Shown here: positions 1 to 11,548 of the stretch, one piece after another
Numbering within the stretch: the first letter of the stretch is position 1
Layout: the number at the start of each line of letters is the position of its first letter
Assembly (NCBI GenBank): GCA_030512335.1
Contig: JAULSU010000001.1
Location: 5,952,001 to 6,016,000 of the forward strand
Length of the DNA: 64,000 nucleotides
Direction: 5' to 3'
Source: Immersiella caudata
Lineage: Eukaryota > Ascomycota > Sordariomycetes > Sordariales > Lasiosphaeriaceae
The notes under the pieces: generated by a model
The model's input: only the letters and a program-made list of their open reading frames with translations
Databases searched by the model: none
Told to the model about the DNA's origin: nothing
Program-made: the position numbers and the translations under genes

Positions 1-598
1 ATCCACCAAGTTTATTATCCCCAATGCTTCCCACACGCGCTCCCATATTCGTCCAGACCGCGTGCTTCGGTAGTTCTGTCCCTTCCAGATCCATATCTGT
101 CGACTTTTTCGGCATGTACCCCACGAAATGCTTCATGAGCATCATGGGGCCCAAGACGTTGACTTTGAGCGTCTCCAATGCGTCGTTATAGTTTATTTGG
201 GAAGTGGACTTCTCCACGTGGAGAATACCGGGGAGACAGAAGGAGAGGTGGAGGTGATGGTGGTCTGGGGGGAATAGGGAGGCGGCGCGCTGGGAGGCGG
301 AGATGAGGGCGGGTTCGGAGGTCACGTCGACCGAGGGGACAACGGAGAGGCGACCGGAGGGGTCATCGAGGGGGGTGATTAGGTCGGAGAGGAGGGAAGT
401 GTGGAGGGGGGATGGATCTGGAGAGCGAGTTGTTGCGAGGATGGGGGTGCGGGTGGTGCGGAGGAGGTGGCGAGTCACTTGTGTGGTTGTGTTGTCAGTT
501 AAACGGTGGTGTGTGTGTAATAGAGGGGATGGGTGAGGTTTACAGTGGAAGCCGATTCCTCGAGAGGACGGGCAGATTAGGATCCAGGGACGGGACAT
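1..598 (-). CDS. Short-chain dehydrogenase/reductase (SDR), 5' part, truncated by window edge
   Basis: Two exons are visible: 598-544 and 477-1, with an intron at 478-543 (phase 1, GTAAAC donor, ACAAG acceptor). Exon 1 encodes the N-terminal nucleotide-binding strand with a glycine motif (SSRGIG), so the start at 598 fits the family. Exon 2 continues with LTRHLLRTT, a DVTSE segment at the usual acidic position, LPGILH in place of the classic NNAG, and NVLGPMMLMKHF on helix 4. It then reaches WTNMGARVGSIGDN, the strand before the catalytic Tyr-x-x-x-Lys, which lies outside the window. This arrangement is typical of the C-factor (CsgA)-like group of fungal SDRs, which are NAD(P)-dependent oxidoreductases. 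The substrate is unknown. About 177 codons are visible of the roughly 250-300 usual for the family. The family assignment is firm; the physiological role is not. Confidence 0.85.
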   Translation of the reverse strand, partial: MSRPWILICPSSRGIGFHCKPHPSPLLHTHHRLTDNTTTQVTRHLLRTTRTPILATTRSPDPSPLHTSLLSDLITPLDDPSGRLSVVPSVDVTSEPALISASQRAASLFPPDHHHLHLSFCLPGILHVEKSTSQINYNDALETLKVNVLGPMMLMKHFVGYMPKKSTDMDLEGTELPKHAVWTNMGARVGSIGDNKLGG

Positions 599-899
599 TG
601 CTGTTGTAGAGGCACTTGGTTCTGGACGGGCGAGTTGTGTCGTCCGGGAGTTGAAGCTGAATGTCTCACGACGACGCGAGGGAAGGGAGAACACGCGACG
701 CCAACAAGCGCTAGTGAAGGATCGAACGAATAGATCTACATCATCAAATTGTCCAACTAAACGCCAGTCATGCCCGTGTCATGGAAGGAGCTAGCCTGCG
801 TGTGGGTGAGCGAGTGAGACGTCACCCAACGTGTAAGTGTTGGCTTCTGCGCCCTTCATGTAATGCTTTAAGCAACAATGCATGTCATCTTAGCAAGTT
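599..899. other. Intergenic region between SDR gene and tRNA
   Basis: This 300-bp stretch is the 5' flank of the minus-strand SDR gene and the 5' flank of the plus-strand tRNA. I see no open reading frame of significance and no clear regulatory motif. Confidence 0.5.
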
Positions 900-998
900 G
901 GGATATTGGCTCAGTTGGTAGAGCGTTGGTCTCATAATATGATCTGGTTAGACATCAGAGTTATCCAAAGGTCGTGAGTTCGAGCCTCACATGTCCCA
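900..998 (+). tRNA. tRNA-Met (anticodon CAT), intron-containing
   Basis: A complete cloverleaf can be drawn. The acceptor stem GGGATAT (900-906) pairs with ATGTCCC (991-997), with one T-G wobble, and is followed by discriminator A998. The D arm contains GCTCAGTTGGTAGAGC. The anticodon loop is CTCATAA with CAT at 933-935. The T arm is GTGAG-TTCGAGC-CTCAC. A 26-nt intron at 937-962 lies directly after position 37, the canonical eukaryotic site, and its removal restores the stem TTGGT/TCCAA with one T-T mismatch. The acceptor end starts with G rather than the AGC typical of fungal initiators, so I call this elongator tRNA-Met. Transcription would be by Pol III from internal A and B boxes. Confidence 0.92.
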
Positions 999-1310
999 TG
1001 TATTTTTGCCTGTGATCATGACTCGGTCGGAGTCGCCTCCCTTTTTGTTCAAACGGAACGGCAGCATTGTACCTCAACGAAGATATACTGTGAATGTACC
1101 TAGCAAATGCCAAGAATGTAGAGAAGTTACTAACATCGGACTACTGACTGCTTGTATCTATCCCAACGTCTTTATTCATACCAGAGTTATCACATACCAC
1201 CATCCATTACATGACAATTGCATTCATCCATCCATCACCAAAATCGTGCCCAAGTCCAAACGCCAACTCCAAGCCATGCCCAACCAGCCCAACCAGCCGC
1301 CTCCATTCCC
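999..1310. other. Intergenic region, 3' flank of tRNA and of the unknown-function gene
   Basis: A T-rich run (TATTTTTG) follows the tRNA within a dozen bases and could serve as a weak Pol III terminator. The rest is the presumed 3' UTR of the minus-strand gene that stops at 1311. Nothing else is recognised. Confidence 0.4.
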
Positions 1311-3650
1311 TTAGAGGAACTCACACTCCTCGTCCTCCTCGGGATTCTCTCTGAAGCTGCTGCTCTTTTCACTCAACAGCTCCCTCATGAGCGGCTCAAC
1401 AGTCTCCAACCCACTGGAACCAAGATCCAGCAGCGTCCCTTCACCACCACCGTAGCTAAATCCATACTTCCCACAATACCCATATCCTAGTCCGTACCCA
1501 AACGAACCACTGTGCAACCCACTGTCGCCGCGCCGAGAAGGCACCCGATCCACCGCCACTCCCATACCATGCCCCGCCTTTGCTTTTGCTTGTTCGACCT
1601 CAGCTTTCAGATCCCACAATGAATCACGCTCGTCGTCCTCACTGAGATATTCTCTTCCACCTTCTCCAGCTATGCTCGCGGGAGGAGTGAGATCCTCTCT
1701 CCTCTTCCACACATCTTTTGTCTCGTCTTGGTAAATCCCTTGTATTGCGAGCAAACCCTTGGTGATGTTCTCGAAGATGGGAACCATGGCTTGGAGCCAA
1801 TGGTCATTGTTGCGCTCGATGGACTCGAGTCGCTTGTAGAGGGATTCGAGTTCGCGATCCCGCTGGAGGCGAAGTAATTCGTAGCGGCGGATGAGGGAAA
1901 GGTGGGAGCGGGAGCGGGAGAGATACTGCCTGCGTTTTTGGTGCCGGAGAGGATGGCGGTTGTCGTGATAGAGGTAGGAAGAGCGGCGGCGGGTAAGTTT
2001 GAAAGAGGGTGTGGTGTGGAGGCTGACAGAGTGGCTTGCAAAATGCGGTTTAGGCGTGGAGGCGGCGCAGGGAGGAAGGTCGATGGTGCTGCTGTCAGGG
2101 GCGTGAAGGGAAGCTGCCGAGAAGGAGTCCAGGGAGGCAATGGATTCGCGGGCGGTCACAAAGTCTTGCTGGAGTTCGGGGGTAGGCTGGCGGGAGGATA
2201 CGCAGTCGGCCATCATCGTCGTAGGGGTGAGACAGACAGGACAAGCCATGCCTGGGCTAGAGAGGTAGGCATCCAGATTATGGGAGTCGCACAGGTATTC
2301 GTTGCGAATGGGAGAGAGCGAAACAATTGATCGATGATGGTGGAGGGCTGTGTAGCGTGAAAAGTTGAAAGGTTCACGTGGCCCGTATGGAGACAGTATA
2401 CGGTCGCGGAAGCATTTGAGGTTATTTCTTGTTACCATTCGGGCGTTGTTGGCATTGTCGGCCGTGGTGTTGAGGTCCAGCTGCGGCGAGCAAACAGCAG
2501 TGTCATTGTCAGTGCCCGACAAATCCTGATCGTTGTGCTGCGAAGACCCAACAGCCACAAGCCTAGGCGAGGCATACACGCGCACTGTACCTGCGTCCGA
2601 TACCACAGGCTCGGTGCCATCGGTAACAATGCCAGCGGCTATTGCCTGTTTGCGCACAGGTGGTTGAGGTCGAAGACTGGAGAGGCGCCGCCGGGTGTGG
2701 TGCAGCTTCGGAAAGGGCTTTTCCGTCAGAGGGAAGAGACTGGGGACGGGGCCTTTTGGCTGGGCAGTCAGCGGAGGGGATGGAGCAACGAATAGGCTGT
2801 GATGACCGACCGAGACATTCTCAGCTCCGGAGCTGGCAAACTCATCGCGCTGGCTGGAGGAGCTGGACATGGACTCCAGCGTCTCGTCGGCCGCGAGGAG
2901 AGAGCCAAATGCCTCGTTGCTGAGTGGCGGTATGAGCGGGAGCATATCGGAGGGCGAAACAACCCGCTCTTCCATCAACTCTCCCTTCTCAAACACTGGC
3001 TTCAACACCGTAACAGGGGCACGATCCTGTGTCTGACGAGCCTGTTCTTTGCGCACCTCCGCCACCGGTTGCGTCTCTTGTCCCTTCGGCCCCACGATGC
3101 CGTCGAGGTGCGCATACTCGACGGGAATCGAGATGGCAATGTGCTGAAATCCCCCCGTTGTGCGTCCTGCGACCGCCGAATCAGGTAGCCGTAAGTATGG
3201 CATCTCCTGCCTCTTCGCCCTCTGCGCCTTCCCCTTTCCCTTCAAGAAGCCCCACAACGACACCCTCCTCTTCTTTTTCGGTGCCTGGCTCTCAACAACA
3301 GACATCGTGTTTTGCGGAGGCGGCTCCGTGTTTCTCAAAAACTCAATCAGCTCTCTCGAAGTGTCCCGATCGTTCGCCCTCTTGATCTTCCTCCTCAACA
3401 GCTCCTCGCTCGTCTCGGGATGTCGAAAGATCTCGCTGATCAAACTCGACGCATCCGACAGCTTCCTAAAAGTCTTTGGACGGCAATATTGCTGCACCTG
3501 CGTGTCCGGATCGCCCGATTTGATGGTCACGCTCGGCGCCCCATCCTGGACCTCGTTGTCGTCATCGGTTCTATCACTCATGATGATGATGGTCTCGCGC
3601 TTGACGCGGATGCCGCTCGGCGCTGCAGCAGCATCGTCCCCGACAGACAT
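1311..3650 (-). CDS. Protein of unknown function, 779 aa, NLS-like motif and coiled coil
   Basis: This is a single uninterrupted reading frame of 779 codons from an ATG at 3650; a second in-frame Met at residue 24 could also be the start. I do not recognise the family. The protein is mostly low-complexity and Ser/Pro-rich, and looks disordered. A basic PKKKRRV motif at residues 124-130 resembles a classical monopartite nuclear localisation signal. A charged segment at roughly residues 600-640 (LQRDRELESLYKRLESIERN) should form a coiled coil. A CPVCLTPTTMMADC stretch in the middle has two Cys pairs reminiscent of a half zinc knuckle, but no second half is evident. The C-terminus is Gly/Tyr-rich, then acidic. 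A nuclear or scaffold role is inference only. No intron is needed to keep the frame open. Confidence 0.7.
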   Translation of the reverse strand: MSVGDDAAAAPSGIRVKRETIIIMSDRTDDDNEVQDGAPSVTIKSGDPDTQVQQYCRPKTFRKLSDASSLISEIFRHPETSEELLRRKIKRANDRDTSRELIEFLRNTEPPPQNTMSVVESQAPKKKRRVSLWGFLKGKGKAQRAKRQEMPYLRLPDSAVAGRTTGGFQHIAISIPVEYAHLDGIVGPKGQETQPVAEVRKEQARQTQDRAPVTVLKPVFEKGELMEERVVSPSDMLPLIPPLSNEAFGSLLAADETLESMSSSSSQRDEFASSGAENVSVGHHSLFVAPSPPLTAQPKGPVPSLFPLTEKPFPKLHHTRRRLSSLRPQPPVRKQAIAAGIVTDGTEPVVSDAGTVRVYASPRLVAVGSSQHNDQDLSGTDNDTAVCSPQLDLNTTADNANNARMVTRNNLKCFRDRILSPYGPREPFNFSRYTALHHHRSIVSLSPIRNEYLCDSHNLDAYLSSPGMACPVCLTPTTMMADCVSSRQPTPELQQDFVTARESIASLDSFSAASLHAPDSSTIDLPPCAASTPKPHFASHSVSLHTTPSFKLTRRRSSYLYHDNRHPLRHQKRRQYLSRSRSHLSLIRRYELLRLQRDRELESLYKRLESIERNNDHWLQAMVPIFENITKGLLAIQGIYQDETKDVWKRREDLTPPASIAGEGGREYLSEDDERDSLWDLKAEVEQAKAKAGHGMGVAVDRVPSRRGDSGLHSGSFGYGLGYGYCGKYGFSYGGGEGTLLDLGSSGLETVEPLMRELLSEKSSSFRENPEEDEECEFL

Positions 3651-5108
3651 GCCTGCGGCGAGGAGGCAAACTAATGGAGCTACGATGCTCTGATGCTGTC
3701 AGCCTGATGTAACTGCCCCCTCTAGGACGACTCAAGACTTACATCGGATGTGCACCCGCTCTGACTCCTATCCACGCCTGAATGTTGTCGTAGGTACCTC
3801 AGTGAACAAAACGAACGAATGTATATCCCCAACTTTTAAAGCCAATCTCATCAAAATAAACAAAAGGTCGTCTCTCATCAAGTCATTCAACATCAACTGT
3901 CAAGCAACATAAACTCGTCTCTCCATGCTCATGACATCAGACGTAACGAAAAGCAAGAGCACAGGGAAGCAAAACATTTCTCCATCTCACCAAGAAAGGG
4001 ATCCCTCTCTTAAGCAGCACCGCAATCCACGGGAGATCCCGATCAGCCCATCGCAGCAACAACGTTAGCGTGGCGAAGACCGTTGTCCGGGCGCAAAGCC
4101 AGAGGCTCGGGACCAGCTAATGACGCCCGTTGCTAGGCTGCAGAATGGGGAGATACAGTTTGGCGTGAACTCTGATTCAGGGACCACCACCAATCCCATG
4201 ATACGCGTGATTGACGGATGGGGAATCCCCAAGCAAGAAAGGAACGCCCCAAGACTACAAGAAGAGGTTCCAGGTTGCTATCTACCCACGTCGTCATCGT
4301 CATTGTCATGGGCCAACAATAACAACTCGGGTAGTCGCCCGAAGAAACAAGCACTGCGTCATTATACACTGGGGGGGGGGGATCTCGGGCATCGAGGTCT
4401 CTTTGGTTTTGGGTAGACCTCGTTTCTAGTAATCCTTACGTGTAATAACGCCTCGGTAGTTAATCTGCGAGATTGGAGTCCTGATAGGCAAGGACGCGAA
4501 GAAGCGCGTCCGCCACGTCTAGTGCAACACTCGCGCCGTTGAACTATCTCAACATCCGGGCGCTGAACCCCTTGTTCCCTTTCAGGCTTTTCAGCATTCG
4601 GGTTTGTTTTGCCCAACCGGGGGCCTAGCCAGGTACGGCAAAGGTAAAGGATGCAAGCAAGGGCGCAAACACCAAGGCAATCGATGCGCCAAACCGTGCG
4701 TCTGGAACGACGGATATTCGAGCTGCATTGATTGCCCTACTCAGAGAGAGAGAACCAGTTAGTTAAGACGCCCTTCCGTCTTCATTCCTCTACCCCGAAG
4801 CGTCCCGCTGTAGGGATTTACCAATGCTCAAGCTTGAGCTCCAGCCATGTTGTGGCTCCTTTATTCTCAATTAAAAGAAGGCAACCCAACCGCCCCATAC
4901 GGAGAGTGTTGAAGTCAGGCCCGGGTCTCAGCCCTTCCCTCGCGCCTTTCCTAGATTTTCTAGTCCTAGGAAATACCCCTCTAAATTGTCATAGGTTTGA
5001 AACGCCTTGCTATGCATGTAGATGCGTCAGACTGACTCAAAGTCGTGATCTGAGTCCCAAGAAGAGAAGAAAAAGTTAGTTATGGTACACTGCTAGACCA
5101 CCATCCCA
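3651..5108. other. Intergenic region between unknown-function gene and SEN1
   Basis: This 1.46-kb stretch is the promoter side of the minus-strand unknown gene and the 3' side of minus-strand SEN1. It contains a homopolymer of 11 G at 4371-4381. Short open frames here have no protein-like features. I see nothing else. Confidence 0.5.
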
Positions 5109-8100
5109 TCACCGGCGCGGTCCATTAGGCTTCCTCCGGATGAAAGGGTCAGCGGCCTTCTTTTTCGGGGGCATCATCGGTCCCGGTGGCGGTGGCTACG
5201 TCCTGTCAGCATTCTGCCCTTGAATTGACCTTTGAAGATATGTACTCACTCTACGCGGCAGGCCTGGCGGTCCACTGCCGCTCGGTTGCCTGCTCTCAGA
5301 TCCAGAGGTCCCAGGTCCTCCAGAGGCTGGCGGAGGGGAGGGCCTTTTTGGCGGAACCAGACCGAGCACCTCCATAGCCGAAGGGTCGACTGGCTGCGGG
5401 TGTGCTCGCGGCTCTCTTGGCGTTCTCGAGAGAACTGTGTCGGAAACATGTCGACTCTGTTGTGTCTGAAGTGGGCAATGCGTTAGAACCTTCTGTCTTG
5501 AACCAGTCGCAAAGTAATAGTGACGGGATTTGCTGCGCATCAGTTTTCAACTTCAAAGAACTGGCTGCCACATACTTTCTTTGCACTGGGCTGCCCATCA
5601 TTGGCGTCCAAATGCCTCTTCTTTGCGCCACTGGTTGACTGAATCATCGGAGGTCCGGCGCCGCGCGGTGCGATATTGACAGCTTCACCACGCTCGTTGA
5701 GCCCGCCAATGCTGGGTCCGCGGTACGGGCCCGTAGGAGGTGCAACCTCGGGTATTCTCGAAGCGGACGCCGTGTGGGAAGGTAGGATCGGTCGGCGAGA
5801 CAAAGTTTGCTGGTCAGTGGGCGACGGAATAGGCTGTTGGCCACGCTGGTAGTTGGAAGAAGCCTGCGAGGGCTGCGGCGCCTCTCGCATTTCCACATCG
5901 TGCGTTTCAGTTTCTGGCGTCATTACAGGCCCGCTCTTGGCCAGCGATGCAAAAGCTGCGGGGTTGAGTTTCTGGCCTGGCTGCCTGAGCATCCCCATGA
6001 TGTTACCCGTGGTGTAGCGGTCGCGGCGCTTCGAATCCTCGATGAGTTTTGCCCAAAACTCACCCTGCACGAGCGCGCGGGAATCGCCGAGAATCCACAA
6101 GGACGACCTCGCCCGGGTAAGACCGACGTTCATACGACGGATATCAGTCATGAAACCAATGCCGCCCGTCGGACTCGCACGCACGCACGAGAAGATGATA
6201 ATTTCGCACTCACGACCTTGAAACGCGTCGGTCGTGTTGAACTCGATCTCCTCCATGATGCCCTCACCAAAGGCATCCGTAAAGCGCTGCCGGAGCCGGA
6301 AAAGCTGAGCTTTGTAGGGCGTAATGATGCCGATCTTGCCCTTCAAGTCAATACCGTGGTAGTCGGTCTTGAAGCGCTTGTAAAGCTGCATCGCAACCCT
6401 CAGCTCTTCTTCGTTGACCAGGGACTGGTTCCTTGGGCCGCGCTCCTGCGAACCCCTGACATCAAAGAACCGGTATGGACCAAGCAGGACACTCTCGTGC
6501 CACGGCTGCAACCGCAGGGCCGCCATATCTGCGCCGTCTTGGAGCAGCCCTTCGTAGAACTCTTTGCTCGGGAACTTGCTGATCTCGGGATGCATACGGT
6601 ACTGCTGGTCGAGCAGATGCACATGCTTAGAGTGGTTCTTCTGCATCCGAACGAACAAACTCTGGTCGTAGCCATATCTGGCAGCAGATTGGGACAGGAC
6701 GGTGGGCGGCAGCTGCTTCGGATCTCCAACCAGAATGCACTTGGAACAGCCGTACTTCAATGGAATCAGGGCGCTCAGCTCCACGCACTGGGCAGCCTCA
6801 TCGATGATGACTGTCTCAAACTCGACGTTCAAATTCTTGAACATCTCGTGCCCGCTACCGCTCAACGTCGCGCAAAGGACCTGTGACTTGTCCAAAATCT
6901 CTTGCTGGATCTGCCGACGTTTGATCTCAGTCTCGCGCTGGAACGTGTTGCCGCTGCTCTTGTCGGCGTCAATTCTCGCGCCAATGTGTGCGCGTCTCCG
7001 CTTGAGCTCGTCCCATTCCCGTTGAAGCTTCATCGTCAGGGGTCGGTCCTCGCTTGCTCGCGCTGCCTCGAGTTGGGGGCGCAGCTCCTCATACTTTTGC
7101 TTGAGCTCGCCAGCTTCCTTGTGAAGCTTTTCGCGGTCGCTTGGCTCGTTTTTGTTGAGGATTTCATCCATTCGGGCCTTGACAAGCTCATCAAGCGTAA
7201 CGTCTCTGACAGCAGTGTTGATAGCATCGCTGCGACCAAGACGCAGCACATCAATCTTGTGGAATGATCCGTTGGACGTCTTGACGCCTTGCTTGAGACG
7301 CAAAACCAGCTCATCGACGGCGGCGTTACTGGGTGCGCAGACAAGAAGCTTTTTTGCCATGGCTTGGCTAGTTGTAGCTGCGCCGGGTTTGTTGATAGGC
7401 ACTACGTTGCTGTTCGTCTTGAGAACGTTGGACAAGAGACAGCCCACCATGGCCACAATGGTCTTGGTTTTGCCGGTTCCCGGTGGTCCCTGGACGAGAG
7501 TGAAGCCGTCGTTCTCCCTGGCATTCAAGATGGCTTTCGCTTGCCCCCTGTTCAGCTGCCAGTTATTCATGACATTCTCAATGGCCTCGTCGCCAAACGT
7601 CAGCGTCGGAGACACCTCAGCCTTGAGCACCTCGTCCATAAGATCGTAGTACTGCAAACTCTCTAGCGCTGCGTACTCCCGCTCGATCGTCGTCATGTTG
7701 GTGATCTTGACGATGGTAAATTCAGATCCAGGGAGCAAGGCTGACAAGATCGGATTACCCTTCGTGTTGAGCCGGTAAATGACTTCAACAGTATCCTTCT
7801 TGTAAGTCGTCTTCCAGATCCGCGCAAGGCAGTGCACTTCTCCAGGCTGGTTCAAAGGGTCCTCTCCTCTCGACACAATGACAATGTCGCCCTCGGAGAG
7901 ACCTCGCTCCTTGCTGATAGCGGCGGGAACAGAAGCAGTGACCTCCATAAACTTGTCGACTGACATCCGATTCAGCACCTTGACGCCAAAGGGCTTGGAC
8001 GTGGCCTCGTCCTTTGCCGTGACGAACGACCGCCACGCTTCGTTGACGAGCAGCGGGAAGAAGGTTTGCTTGTAGCTGACGGGATTCTGATACATATCAG

Positions 8101-11100
8101 AGACCTCAGCGCAGCGGTAGCCGTTCGGCGGATCGTTGCCCTCGTGAAAGATATCCCACTCCAGGATTGCTTGATGCAACACGTCCATGGGAGGAATGAG
8201 TCGTGCTCGCATATCCTTGGCAGATCTCTGGAGCTTGACCTTCTTAACTGGGCCGGCCTTCTCGGCAAGAAGGCGTTGGCGGCGTCGTTCAGCATCATCC
8301 AAGGTCTTCTTCCCCATGCCAGCCCTGCTGAGGATCTCGTCTTCCTCATCCTCATCTTCATCCTCAGAAGAAGACCCGACCATGATCTCGTCTTTGGCGG
8401 TGGGGGCATGATCCTTACCTCGGACACCAGCAATTCCTTGAAGGCCAGAACCCTCTCCAGCAACCATCTTCGGCGGTGCCCGCAAAGCCTTAGCCTTCGC
8501 GATGGCCTCCGCATCTCGTTTGGCTTTCTCTGCTTTCTCTTTGGCGCGGATCTCCTTGATGGACGCGGAGTTGAGAAGCGGCTTCGCTTCCGGCCTCACG
8601 ATTGATTTCAATGGTTTGTGGCTTTCGAGGGTTGACGCCCTCTTGGAGGAATGAGGTGCTAGACTGTCCAGGGTGGATTTGATGGACGCCGAAACCGAAG
8701 CAGAACTGACCTTGCCGAAATCAAGTCTACTCTGTTTCAGAGCCCGTTCTTTCTCCTTCGCCTCCTTCTCGCCCGGCCTGATGCCGATGAACTGATCAAT
8801 CTCCTCCTCTTCACCGAGTGCCTTGAGGAGCTCGATCCGTTGATCATCAGTCATGTTCGTCCTCACGACGAAGCCCCTTTCGCCGGTATGGAGTTGCCTT
8901 CGCTTGACCATGTTATGAATGAGCGATATGGTTTTCTTGGGGAGGATCATGTCGTTGTCGTTCAGTCGTGTAAGCAGCTTCTTGATCACGTCCACGATCC
9001 CCTGTATCAAGTATTTATCGCGAAGCTGCAGCATGTCGACCATGGCATAAGAACTGATTGTGCTAGGAGGGTCGAGCACGGTTTTCATCGCTTCGGCGGC
9101 GGCAGCGTCGCTGTCACGAATGCTATTCCCGCGCTTGCTCAATGCCGAAGCCATGAGACCGTCTTGCGCCAGAAGTTTGTTTGCGAACTCCATCACATCT
9201 CGGCAGAAGTCTTCCATTACCTTCTTGTCGACTCTGACATGCCAAGTTCTCATCATTTTGAACGAGTGACTGACAACGCGCCATTGACTCTCCCACCACA
9301 ATGTGACGATTTTATGCTCACCGTCCGTCAGCGTCTTGAGTCGTAGATGGCCAACGCTCGGGTCACAGAGACCATCGAGAATGAATTCGCCGCATTTCAA
9401 AAGCGGAAGCATGTGGGTCCACGGGGCTCGGCTTGCGTCTTCAGCAAGGAGGTTGATGACAGCCTCACTGAATGCGCTCAAAAAGGGAGTGAAGTACTCC
9501 TCGAGCATCTTGGTAATAGCCTCAGACGGCAGGCTTTCACCCGTAATTGCTTTGACCAGCTCAAAACCAGCCTCTCGGATAGGCTCTTCTCCGTGAAAGA
9601 GTGTTGCGATGATGGGCTTGATCGTCTTCCCCCCCGACTCTGAACAAAAGGCATCGAGGTCAGAGGGGTTAAAATCGGACAGGCGACCTAATGTCGCTCC
9701 AATCGCTTCCGTCTGCTGTTGGAAACGATCGTTAAAGCGCTTCAGCGGTATGGCAAGACTCTCTTTCCGTGCTGGAATGAATTTTTCGATGTTCATGAGC
9801 GGCATTGTCGCCATGAGCATTGCCTTGGCCAGTTCAACTCGTCCGGACCACAGCATTTCTAGAAAAGATTGCCAGAGCGCTCCAGAGTCCCTTTTGACAG
9901 CATCTTGGACTGGTCTCTTGTCGATGTACGCGTTCCATTCGATGCGGGTGGCCTTGGCATCCAACGCGAGCGCAGAGTGCGTGATGCCCAAAGCCGTGTC
10001 GGAGAGGCCAACATTATATCTGTCTCCTGGTTTCAGCTGGGCCGCAGATATAATGACGTCTCTGTACTGAACCACACGGTTCAAAAGCTGGTTGACCATG
10101 ATTAGTGCCGTCCCTGTATCAAAAGCGGGTTCCACCTCCAAGTAACCTTCCAGAGACCCAGCGAGAGCAACAAGGCCAGCGAGGGTACTTGTCGCTCGCG
10201 CCTCCGGGCTGGCACTCGAATCTGGCCTAAAGGTGTCGAACAAGTACCGAAGCAAAGACTCGCAGGTATCAGATCTACGATCTAATTTCAGAGACTGAAT
10301 CAAGGACCCGATCCACAAAGCTAGAGCCGGCAGTCTCTTGCCTCCATCGTCCCACATCCGCTCTGGAAGGAGGGACGTATCAAGAAACGACCGGAAGGCT
10401 GGGCTCTTGAAGATCTCCTCAACCATCTGGCTAGGGGTAACCTGCTCAAATGCTTCCCAAAAGGACTTTGACGACTTCTCCATCAGGCTCCGAAGCCCTT
10501 TGAGCACCTCTGCCAAGGCCTCAGGGTCGGGTGCTCCCAAGTGTTCGAGGGCAAGGAAGTAGACGTTGGGAGACACTTCCATTCCTCGCAGCTGCTCCTG
10601 GACGTGTTGTTCGCTCAAGGCCGGAAGGATGATCTGAAACCCCCGCCAAAAGCGCTTAATTTTGTCCGGACTTGCGCCTCCTCTGGCCGCCGATGTGCTC
10701 AGAATCGACTGCCTAAGTTGGGTGCCGACGGACCAATCCCACTCCTCCAACCTCAGGGATCCGGGTGCCTTCCTCTCCCAACCGGCCTTGGCAAAGTTGA
10801 ACCGGTATGGATTTTCATCAAAGAGAAAGAAGGTCATTGTGGGAATGATACCACAATCCATTCTAAGAGGCCGCTTCTGCTGAGTGTTCTCAAAGACGAA
10901 GTTGAAGTCCTCTCGGTTTTCTGGTAACGCAAGATATGATGGGCAGCATAACGCTTCGAACAGTGCCAGCACGGATGACATATCCTGTTGGGCCAATTTC
11001 GCAGTGGTGAGGGGGCCTTTCTTTTCTAGTATTTGTTTGGCCCTCTTGATCCCTTGGCTCATCCGCTGGGCGTCGAAGTCATTTAAGCATTTTTGCATCA

Positions 11101-11548
11101 TGTCGACGTCCTCGGGTGATAGATCCCTGTGTTGAATTAGTATCCGCCCCCAGTACCCGGAACAAGAGGTTACCTACACTTCCAAAGACTTCAAGAAGTG
11201 ATCCCTTATTTTGTGATAGTTCCTCGCGCACCTATCGCATTGCGAAAGGAACTTATTGACAGTCTCAATCCACTCGCTTTTCCAGGTACTCGCATCCTCT
11301 TCCCTAATCCCCAGCAGGAGACTAAGGCGGTACGTCGTAACCTGTCGATAGCCGGCGTCCGCGATCCGCTTTTGCTTCTCCTCGCTCGAGACCCCATCTT
11401 CGCCTTCGTCGTCAAGGTCGGGCTCGTCGTAGATAGTACCGTCGTCGTCATCGATTTTGGGGCAGAACAGGTGCGCTGCGGGAGGGTACTCCTTGAACTC
11501 GTTGTAGAAGCCAAGCAGCGCCGAGTAGAGGATGTCGGATTGCATCAT
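5109..11548 (-). CDS. sen1: SEN1-type superfamily 1 RNA/DNA helicase
   Basis: Four exons: 11548-11178, 11126-5576, 5465-5250 and 5195-5109, giving 6225 nt and 2074 residues. The introns are 11127-11177 (branch-like ACTAAT), 5466-5575 (GTATGT donor, TCTAAC branch) and 5196-5249 (GTGAGT). The long N-terminal half matches the Sen1 N-terminal helical domain. The helicase core carries Walker A GPPGTGKTKT (about residue 1336), Walker B IIDEAAQ (about 1566), GDPKQLPPTV, QQYRMHPEIS, TTDAFQGRE and NVGLTRAR (about 1794), all diagnostic of the Upf1/Sen1 family. Two small 3' exons add a proline-rich tail (VDPSAMEVLGLVPPKRP) and a basic end (PPKKKAADPFIRRK). Known family role: ATP-dependent 5'-3' unwinding of nascent RNA, termination of non-coding Pol II transcripts and R-loop removal, in the nucleus. 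Assignment is very strong; splice sites are inferred from phase and consensus. Confidence 0.96.

Noticed and set aside
5807..6886. Long plus-strand open frame (359 codons)
   Set aside because: It lies entirely antisense to the conserved SEN1 helicase core and has no domain of its own; it is a shadow of codon use on the other strand.
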